This document shows, piece after piece, positions 20,585 to 29,000 of a DNA stretch of 64,000 bases (its first letter is position 1; each line of letters opens with the position of its first letter). Origin of the DNA: Tetmemena sp. SeJ-2015 (taxonomy: Eukaryota > Ciliophora > Spirotrichea > Sporadotrichida > Oxytrichidae); NCBI GenBank assembly GCA_027382625.1, contig JAJKFJ010022346.1, forward strand, positions 87,156-151,155, given 5' to 3'. The notes under the pieces were generated by a model. That model was not told where the DNA came from, ran no database searches, and saw nothing but the letters and a program-made list of their open reading frames with translations. Made by a program: the position numbers and the translations under genes.

Positions 20585-22341
20585 ATGGCAGGCAGATACA
20601 ACAGGCAGAGACCAAATCAACAGAATAAGGGTCAAACTTTGAGAAATAGCTTCTATGAAGAGAGTTTAGATTTTAACGAAGATTCTCACTTTCTATTACA
20701 GTAAAACTAAAATATAGCTGAAAGAAGGCAAGAGATTTCTTAGGGATGAAATTAGAAAGTTTCAAAAGTTGATAATGTCTCCCACTAAAATCATAGAAAG
20801 TAATATTTTTAAGCCTCAAGAAAAGGATGATATAAATTACTCAGATTTAGAGGATGAGAATGGGTTAAGTTAGGAAACTTACATGAATCATCTTCTCAAC
20901 TCAACATGGTTTACTGCAGACAGAATCTAGCCTTATCTTATCAAAGCTGGTGCAACTTGCGGAGACTTGCAAAGAAAGAAGTAAGATAAAAACATTAGCG
21001 ATGGAGGATACGCTATCATTGTGACTGATCTTGAAAATACTTACTTTTGCTCAGGAGACAGATCATCTCTAGAAAAAGAGAAGCAAGTAAGCAAACTATA
21101 GAGAGTGTGTTGAATTAATCTTATAATTTAGAAATATAACCCGACGATAGAGTGCGATGAGTATTCCTAACTTGTGAGCCTGATCAATGAAGCTTTTAGC
21201 AAATATGACTCTAGCGCACACTATCACTTATAATTTTTTCTTTGAAAGAGTTGGAAATGAATACCTTAGAGTTAGAATAGAAAAATAGATGGAGATCTAC
21301 CCATTTAAATGGGAGTTTATGTGCACTAAAATACCTCGAAAGCATTCACTCAGCATAATAAAAGACTATCTAGTTGCTCCGCTGATATCTACTGTCAATG
21401 TAAGCTTAGAGATTGAAAAATAACAAAACTTAGAGCTTAGAGAACAAGTATCAGATCTTGTTGAAGCGCCATCTGTAAGTAGAAGCACAGCTGAGAGATA
21501 AGCTTTACACACAGCAAGAAAAGCAAAAGTTTTAGGCTTTTGTTGACGACTATAGCGTATGGAATAAATCTATTTCAGCAGATGAATTCATTGTATCCTC
21601 GCATTAGAGAGAAGACATTAAATATAATGATGGAACAGAATTGCAAATACTAGAGTTCCCTTAACTCAAAAGCCAAACGAGTGTTGACTATATCTTCTCT
21701 CAAATATAATCCTAGAAATTCAATAGTAAGTATAAGAGTTTATCTTGAATCTTTCTAGTCCAGCATGGGTCGCAATAAATGAAAAGGAGATAGGAGGATC
21801 TTAGTCAAGCTTATGATGATTGTTTTAGTGGATTTATTTATATGATTCTGAAGAAGAGTCTAAAGGAATGAAGCTAAAGCCATCAGCTAAATAAGCAGCC
21901 CATCAGAAGGCTTTATTGGATCTATCTGAATCTGATTCGGATCAGCAAATCAAGAACATAGAAAATGAAAAAGCTATGAACGAAGCTCTTGGCAAAAGAT
22001 AAAGCGAAGGTGTATTCAAGGACTATGAAAATCTATTCAAACATCAACATCAACTATAAAAATAACAAGATATCCGAGATCTTGATGAGGATTCCGAAGA
22101 TGAGAACGAATAAATTAGACCTGGGCAAAAAAGCAGACAGAAGTTAACTAAGGTTGTTGACCCTTTAGCCTAGAAAAAAGCTGCAGTGAGAGAATTTATG
22201 GATGATGAGGAAGCAGAAGGGTTAGACAGCTTATTTGTGAAAGGAGCTGGAAACTTAAATGACCAAGGAAGGAAAGGCTAAAATTTAAGCACCTAAGTTG
22301 TGGCTAAAAAGAAGCCCCTCAAGAAGACTAAGTTTGTTTGA
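20585..22341 (+). CDS. NHEJ1: XLF/Cernunnos (NHEJ1) homologue
   Basis: Ends at TGA 22339-22341. The start is either the ATG at 20775 (MSPTKIIESN) or, across an unresolved break, the ATG at 20585 (MAGRYNRQRP). After removing two introns and two IESs the protein matches XLF. The head domain has GGYAIIVTDLENTYFCSGD (XLF QGYALLVSDLQQVW). Then YPFKWEFMCTKIPRKHSLSI and KDYLVAPLISTVNVSLEIE match XLF LPFYWNFHCMLA..LIRPLMGMSLAL. A coiled-coil stalk follows (LRDKLYTQQEKQKFQAF), then a long acidic, Gln-rich tail with Ser-Asp repeats. The extreme C-terminus KKPLKKTKFV resembles the basic-plus-aromatic Ku-binding motif of XLF. One extra T in a T6 run (21234-21239) must be discounted. Role: non-homologous end joining with Ku, XRCC4 and ligase IV. 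Confidence 0.8.
21087..21131 (+). other. Intron, 45 nt, in XLF gene
   Basis: GTAAGC..AATTTAG. It joins KEKQ to KYNPTIECDE in frame; the unspliced frame meets TGA. Confidence 0.8.
21468..21486 (+). other. IES, pointer GAAGC (19 bp)
   Basis: GAAGC at 21463-21467 and 21482-21486. Removal joins SDLVE to AQLRDKLYTQQ and keeps the stalk helix in frame. At 19 bp (including one pointer copy) it is the shortest insert found here. Confidence 0.8.
21726..21758 (+). other. Intron, 33 nt, in XLF gene
   Basis: GTAAGT..TTTCTAG. It joins SQKFN to IQHGSQQMK in frame. Confidence 0.75.
21822..21847 (+). other. IES, pointer ATGATT (26 bp)
   Basis: ATGATT at 21816-21821 and 21842-21847. Excision joins QAYD to DSEEESKGM, opening the long C-terminal tail. 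Confidence 0.8.
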
Positions 22342-22440
22342 AAGGATATAAGTTTCTAATAGTTGATTTATCGACGCATTGAAGGGTAAATCATTTCCGC
22401 TAATAAATTAATCGTGAGGCGCACATCACTCGTACTAATG

Positions 22441-23215
22441 GAAGCCACTGATGACAGCCGAAAACGCAAGTGGAAGCTGGCCGAGTTCCTCGAAGATCGC
22501 GATCACTTCAACTACATCGCGGGACCTGCACGTCACATACCGGACCAAGACCTCATACCCTATCTGATTAGCATGGGCAGTCCGAGTCCTATCACACAGC
22601 AAAAGATGTAGAGTCCACCGAAGCTGCGAATCAGGGCCACGCACACCTCCGACCAGCAGTTGCTTACCATCATGCTGCGCTACGGGGACCCTCTGCCAGA
22701 CCATAGCATCCAACTCAGCTATACCCAAGTGGCCAAAATCACCGGCATCAAGGCCAGCACTGTCGCGATGATCGTCTAGAGGTCCGCGCCGCAACGACTT
22801 CGTATATGAATCGAGGTGGTCCAACTGCAGAGGCGCGCGGAAGATCCCCAGTGAGATCGAGGCGCTCATCACCAATGCCAAGCACTTACTCGAGACGGCC
22901 CACATGAGCCTCAGAAGCGCACAGACTACTACATGGTGCGATTCGGTGCACCCAGAGTCTGCCCAGTCACGTTGGCCAAGCTCTTCCATCGGAACGAGGT
23001 TTACTTCCGCGCTGGCAGCTACGCATACATGCGCAAGGGCGAGCGGCCGCGGGATCTCCAAGAGAGGCAGCAGGAGTTTGCCAAGACCATCACACGGTGG
23101 ATATTCGCCGGCAGCGAGGCGCACATTGGTATGCGTACGCTTGATCATGAGCCTGGAGATAACGCTGCGTAATGTGAAGGTGCCATTGAAGTTCAGCCCT
23201 AAGACCACCAGAGGC
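22441..23215 (+). pseudogene. IS630/Tc1-type transposase-like N-terminus, frame-broken
   Basis: ATG at 22441 (MEATDDSRKRKWKLAEFLED). A helix-turn-helix typical of transposases follows: LSYTQVAKITGIKASTVAMI. After a frame shift near 22785 comes IPSEIEALITNAKHLLETAH and, after a second one-base shift near 22918, DYYMVRFGAPRVCPVTLAK with LFHRNEVYFRAGSYAY and LQERQQEFAKTI. This order is like the DNA-binding half of Tc1/mariner/IS630 transposases. The DDE catalytic region is not seen; the sequence meets the convergent ORF instead. The frame shifts may be decay or sequencing error, since one-base indels also occur in nearby real genes. TAG serves as Gln twice. Confidence 0.5.
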
Positions 23216-24307
23216 TAATCTCCGAGTATCTGCCTCACCTCCTCAATCTCCTTCGCATACTTCTCGGGGATAGCTTTCTGGAATGAATGCGGGTGGCCGG
23301 CCTTGTTCCTGAGCAGAGGGTGCTTGATACTCTCTTCTGTAACCTGTGCCTCCTCACTCTCACTACTCTCATCTAAGCGGATCACAATCTTGCGAAGGTC
23401 TTGTCTGTCCATTGCTCTCATGTCTTAATTCTCAATCTGGCCATCTGGGAGTTGCTAGCCCAACGGGCCACCCTTCCCCACTGACTGAGGCTGCTTGCCT
23501 GCGGCCGACTGTTTCCCTCCGTCTGGCTGCCCTTCTAAGTTGTCCACGTGGCCGACGAAGGCCCCAACGATGTGTAGCAAATAGAGCGAGTCCATCGGGT
23601 GCTGCATCGCGGCCAAGTAGTCATCCTGCTAATCCTCAGCAAAGGTGCGGAAGGAGGAGGTTACGCGGCTAGAGCTATGCTTGAGAGTGAACCACAGTTG
23701 CTATCAAGGACTCGACCATCCCAGCCTGTCTCTCGATGAGCCCGACTATCTATTCCGAGAGATCAATGAGGCCCTGCTCAAGGGCCAGGGGCTACAGTCC
23801 ACTCTCCGGGTGAGTATTGAGGATCTCCACGAGGTCTGGGACCTTGCCAAGCTTGGAGGTGAGGGCATAGGAAGGGCCTGGATATAACATGTAGCGCTGG
23901 TAGTGCAAGTCCCCATCTAGGAGGAGCCTGGGGTCGAATGGCTGAACCGAGACGTGCGATAGGGTGAACCTCGGGCAGGCCTCTATTGCAGGTGTAGCTC
24001 TGAATGTTGTCTGGGACTAGCCACTGCAGAATGCTTAAGATTACTCCGAGCCCTCACGTGTGGGGAGGTCAGCGAAGCGTCGATATCCCGGAGGTTGGCT
24101 CGCTTTCACGCTTCGGATCGGCATATCTTGATCCTTTGGAGGTAAGCTTGACTTGATCTCATGTTGCGTGTAGGAGCTATCGGAGAGTGGGCATCGGTGG
24201 AGGTCACCCTCAACCTGGGTGGTCGGTGAGTCAAGCTATGATCGGCACTTCACTGTGGTAATCTTGAGGCCCGGGGGACTGGAGTGCTTCGGCGGAGGCG
24301 CAGCCAT
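23215..24307 (-). CDS. GC-rich ciliate-coded ORF of unknown function
   Basis: ATG at 24307 (MAAPPPKHSSPPGLKITTV). The frame is open to about 23215 with one single-base frame change near 23665, giving about 360 residues ending KYAKEIEEVRQILGD. At least ten TAG/TAA codons fall in frame, often beside CAG/CAA (for example EDQQDDYLAAMQ), so the standard code would break it everywhere. The middle has helical segments (LGKVPDLVEILNTHPES, IVGLIERQAGMVESLIATVV). The C-terminal part has an acidic patch (LDESSESEEAQVTEES). At 23218 a TAG could be Gln, which would let the frame run on antisense to the transposase; I treat that extension as a shadow. No family recognised; probably an element-encoded accessory protein. 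Confidence 0.45.
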
Positions 24308-24334
24308 AGTGGGGGATTAATTAAATTAAATTAA

Positions 24335-24450
24335 AATTCCCCCTAAAACCCTTTATTTAAATTTAAAAGGAAAGGGGCCCAAACTGCTTGATGTGGCACA
24401 CGGCTACTACTACTACTAGGCCTTTTTCCACATGCAGCAGTTTGGGGTCC
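24335..24450. repeat. Imperfect inverted repeats next to GC-rich island
   Basis: Left arm 24378-24396 (CCCAAACTGCTTGATGTGG) and right arm 24428-24447 (CCACATGCAGCAGTTTGGGG) are inverted with two mismatches over 18 bp, around a loop holding four CTA/TAC repeats. Just to the left, CCCCCTAAAACCCTTT and AAAAGGAAAGGGG form a second, weaker inverted pair around an AT-rich centre. Could be a transposon end, a solo MITE or a recombination hairpin. Confidence 0.55.
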
Positions 24451-24914
24451 TTCTGATCAGAAATAGGTAAGTCAGCCATCTTGTATTTAACTTATTCATT
24501 CTTCTCAATAATCATATAAACCAACTATAAGTTAATTAATATTTAGAATGACTTTAGAGATGGGAGTTAAATTTTAAATTTCTTAAAGGATAATTGATTA
24601 GACGGTTATCAGACTTAATCAAGTAACTCAGTTTAACTGTTGTAACTTTTTCAAAGCAGCAAGTTAGCTTGAATTTCAAGCTCAAAGATCGATGTCAAGG
24701 AAGTATAGATCGTTAAATGGCATGTGATGTCTATCACCTCCGAAGATGAACATCTTATTGTGGAACACAAATGAGGAGTGACCATCTCATTATTGCATTT
24801 CAGCAACTATGATGGGAAGAAGAATTTAGAAAATAGCTTATTGAAACAATAACAACCCATAAAGTTTTAATGCATTCTTGAATGAAGGATGATGCTGAAT
24901 ATTACAGTGTGCGC

Positions 24915-25801
24915 TCAATCTCTTCTAATGGGCTCCATCTTTCTTCTGACTCCATCCTTAGAGACAATGATGACCTCCACATTATCTCCAGTGTAGATAT
25001 CTCTCTCAGCAATTGAGTTTATGATGTCCTTGGCAGTATCCTCAACGGTCTGGACATCAGTTGGCAAAGTCTTGACCAAGTAGTTGTGACCCACAAACTG
25101 GTTATCAAGGATGGGAGCTCCCAGCTCTGAACCTGAGCCCTAGACTCCGTAAGTGAGCTTGTCATAAGAACCGATAGCATCATATCCATAGACAACTCCT
25201 TCTCCCTTAGCGTTGATTCCGCAAAGCAAGTTGAAGGCGTAGATGGGGAAGAATCTGCGACCGTAGAGGGTGTTTCCGAGCAACTAAGCCAAGCTCTCAA
25301 CTGTGGGTGATCTCTTGAATTATCTCTCGTAGGTCTTAACTTTGGCGATCAGAGTCTTATGAAGAGTCTCAATATCTGCGACCATGCCTCCTGAGGTAAT
25401 CACACAGCTGGAAGTGAGCTGGGTGGTACGAGAGAACTCACGAGTGAGAATGCTATAACCCTGAGACATACGAGTGTCTGAAGCCACGACCACAAAGTCC
25501 TTGCCAGCCACAGCTACAAAATAAATTATTGGTTAAGTCTCAGATCAAGTTTGCTCCAATCTCTGGGAATAATATCCGCAAGAGAGGTGATTTTAGATGG
25601 AGTAATTGTTCAGCAATTCTTACCTAGTGTGGTACCGTTGTTGTTGACGTAGGGGTTGAATCCTCCCTTAGCGTGCTCTTTAGTTGCAGCATGCTCGATT
25701 ACGTTGTGTGGCTGCTCAATAACGCGGCCAACGGTAGAGACATCTCTATTCTCAAAGACTCTCTTGAAGATGTTCACGTTTGTGTAGTTTTCCAATTGCA
25801 T
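24915..25801 (-). CDS. PSMB1: Proteasome subunit beta type-1 (beta-6)
   Basis: ATG at 25801 ([15 protein letters not shown]), TGA at 24915-24917, one intron (25514-25623), about 258 residues. [19 protein letters not shown] and [18 protein letters not shown] match the PSMB1 propeptide junction and first strands. [37 protein letters not shown] and CGINAKGEG continue the family pattern, ending [23 protein letters not shown] and TAG are Gln in YERQFKR, LAQLLG and YGVQGSGS. Beta-6 is a non-catalytic subunit of the 20S core beta ring. No IES is needed. Confidence 0.93.
25514..25623 (-). other. Intron, 110 nt, in PSMB1 gene
   Basis: GTAAGAATTG..TTTTGTAG on the minus strand. It joins NGTTL to AVAGKDF. 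Confidence 0.9.
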
Positions 25802-26058
25802 TGTTTAAATTATTTACAATTTATATTTTAAAATCAATAATCTCTTCTCCAATCAGTCTCAGAAAGAATAAGTTTTTCTTTTTTAACATTTGCTTTCAAT
25901 ATTTCTGGGATGTAATGAGCGCTTTTATTTATTTTCTAAGAGTGGTATTTATTTTTAACTATAGCGAAAATGTTTTTAAATACTTGTCTCATAAATAAAA
26001 TAGTTGGAAACAAACTAGAAATTGGAAAAGTGACTCTAACTAAGTTGGCTCTGCTCAA

Positions 26059-29000
26059 TCACTTGAGCTTGAGAAGCTTAGCAAGTCTCTCTGCCATCTC
26101 TGGGTTCTTAATATCGCTCAATTGCTTCTCCAAGGTGATCTTCCACTTCTCCTTTCCACCTTTCTCCTCTGTCTTGGCTTAGGCTTTCTAGCTTGCTTTT
26201 GATCCACTCTGATTTTGTTGTTTTTGCTTTTGAGCTGCACTTTGAGTGTTTTGTCGCTGCCTGACTGTTCTCCCTCTCCCTTAAGCAGACTATTAGCTAA
26301 TTATATAATTTGTATATAATGAAAGACCTTCCTGAGTTTGAAGATTAGGCTGCTAGATGATTGTGAGAGGACTCCTCACTGTTACAGTAAGAATCATGCA
26401 TTTGACTTGAGACTTCAGAGTAAGAATCTTCTTGCGAGTACATAGCTTCATCTAAAGAGCGAGTCATCCTCGTCCTCTTATTTTGCTGTCTCTCTGATCT
26501 CGAGTTTTACCTGGTGTTCTTATTTATAAAAGCAAAAATGGTACCTTTCAAAATTATTATCTTTAGAGTTAGTTCATCACCTCTATCCTCTTCGAACATC
26601 TTCTTGATTATATTGTTTTCGTTATAGTCCACTTAGTTTCTCTTTCTCTTGCTAAGTAGTCCTTGACCTTCTAGCTTTGCTCCTTAGCCCTGTGTTGTGC
26701 CTCTGTGCAAGAGTCTCTTTGCAGTTGACTCTTTCCCAGACTCATTCTCACTCTCCATTATGTTGAATCTCACTCTTATATAAAGAAGTTTAGAGAATAA
26801 TTGAGAAATATTATCAAACTCTCTTTTTACCTTTAGGTTTTGCTTTTTGAATTTCAGCTTTCATCAGCTGCTGTTGAGCTATGTGAGAGAGTTCTTGAGA
26901 CATGCCTCCAGCCATTTGATAGACAGAAGATTCTGCATCGACTGAATCATCTAAAAATTCTCTTTCTAAGCAGAGGTGTCACTACCTTGTCTTTATTCTA
27001 CAGATTGCTTAGATATTGTATTTTAATACAAAGACATTAAAATTTATGCTGTGAGTTTTCCTATTCTTTGTGAGTTTGTTTCTTGACTGGGGTCTTTATT
27101 AGCTTTAGAACTTTATTTGGAAGGAATATTTGAACCACTTCTTTAAGATTCATCTGCTTGTTTATTGTAACTTGAATCTCTTTTAAGGATACTAGCATGC
27201 TTTACTGGTTAAGTAATAACTTCTTATTTTGTGTTTAACTATTGCTCATCATCTGAATCATCTTGAATGGCTCTTCTTTTGTTTAAAATTGTTTGCAAAT
27301 AAGTGGGCTGGTTTGGAGTAGTCCAAGTATTGATCTACTCTTCTTCCTCTTCTTCCTCTTCAACTTCAGTATTATTTCTTTGGCTGGTGATTCTATCTGA
27401 ATTGTCTTAATATTCTTGCTCTAGATTACTGGTTGCTATTCAGAAACGAGCTCTTCTTCTTCCTCCTCTTCATCTTAGCTTTATTGGTTATAAGTGCCTT
27501 CGTATATATCATCTTAGTCTGATTCATTAAATTCTTATTCCACTTAGTCTTTCACCAAATCTCGATTACTTTAATGTTGCACATATTCTTCTTCTTCACT
27601 TTCTTCTTCCTCTTCAATAGAATTTCCATCTTCATCTACCTCCTTAACTATCTACTGTTTTTGTAAATACTCCATAGCTATCTCCTCATCCTCAGACTAG
27701 TAGACAACATTTTTATCTTCAATAGCTTGTCTTTCTTAGTAGCCCTAAATGGGTTGAGAATAAGAGTGCTCTAATTCTTCAATTTCTTGCTCTAGCTATT
27801 CTATCTCGCTTCTCTCATTATTCTCAGTCAAGTCTTGCTATAATTAGGAGTCTTCTTACTATTCTTCAAGTTCTGCCATTATAGCTGAGAATTTAATTAA
27901 AAAGAGAATTAAATTATATTGGAATAAATTAGTGATAGTTGAAGTGTGTCCGATTTAAATAATTATTAGACCATTCGATTCAGAATCAAATTCTAACAAC
28001 TTTTCATCCTTGCAACTTTTGTTTGGGAGCGATCAGTAAAGAGTTTTAAGCGACACAAGTTTTAATGAAGATGACGATGAGGATGATGAAGAATGCGTGA
28101 GTCATATCTCACTGTTGAGAGGTGCTACAAAGATGATTAAAGAACGAATCAATATTAAAATTTGATAAGCTATCGAACAAGCAACAGATCAGGTGGTGAA
28201 TCTATGACTTCTTCAATTTCTTGCTCTAGCTATTCTATCTCGCTTCTCTCATTATTCTCAGTCAAGTCTTGCTATAATTCGGAGTCTTCTTACTATTCTC
28301 CAAGCTCTTCCAATACTTCATCTTCATTTATTTCCTCCTAGTTTAGCTGTTCAATTGCTTCTTAATGCTCTCCTCTTAGAACTGTTAATTCTTTTGTGAT
28401 ACCTCACTCTCTTCATAATGAGAGGATTAAATTGGAGAAAGGGCTTCATCAATTCTATCCTCGGACACTATTCGATTCTACCTCACCTCCATTTAATTTC
28501 TCTCCTTCACCTCCTCCTCTATTTCCATTTTTTCTACCTTCTTATCATCATTCTTGCTTTGTAGCTCAGTTTGTAATTTCACTTGTAAGCTATTTTATTA
28601 AGTTTGCTGAATGCTTTGACTTAGTGGTGGTTGAAGGACTAGAACTGGTGGCTTGAACTGAGCGAGTGGAGATTTAGAGACAGATGCCACAGAGTAAGGT
28701 AAAAACCCTTGAGAACTAGATTCCTTTCTTTAACTTTGTGCAAATTATAGAATGCTCTATGAGTTCTGACTCAAAGCAGGGGATTGCTTAGTCATTTATG
28801 CAAAGTTTGCTCTCTCAGGTGTATAATTTCTTATTGGCTATGGCTTTCGAATCAAAGAGTCTTGCCTTGAACTACTCTCCTTTACTATGAAAGAATTAGC
28901 TTCAGAAGCACTAAGGAATTAGTTCACTTCCTGTTTCGATTCAGTAAAGACTTCCTTCCCTTCTCTCTAAGATATATTTGAGAATTTTGAATTGCTCATC

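Larger units (their letters stand above)
22390..24310. mobile_element. GC-rich mobile-element-like island
   Basis: An abrupt rise from about 30% to well over 50% GC, bounded by AT-rich sequence on both sides. It contains two convergent coding regions (plus-strand transposase-like N-terminus, minus-strand accessory-type ORF) that both use TAG/TAA as Gln, so it belongs to a ciliate-coded lineage despite its composition. Terminal inverted repeats at the exact edges were not found. Immediately to the right lie C/G-rich imperfect inverted repeats (24335-24450) that could be an element end. It is not a typical TBE element: no C4A4 telomere-like termini are visible. Confidence 0.6.

Noticed and set aside
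22435..23208. 257-codon minus-strand ORF
   Set aside because: It is antisense to the transposase-like frame, which has a clear helix-turn-helix. In GC-rich DNA with only TGA as stop, long antisense frames are expected by chance, and its composition shows no domain.
22390..24310. Bacterial contamination or recent bacterial insertion
   Set aside because: The ORFs use TAG and TAA as sense codons many times.
22390..24450. TBE (telomere-bearing element) transposon
   Set aside because: No C4A4 telomere-like terminal repeats, and the composition is much too GC-rich compared with known TBEs.
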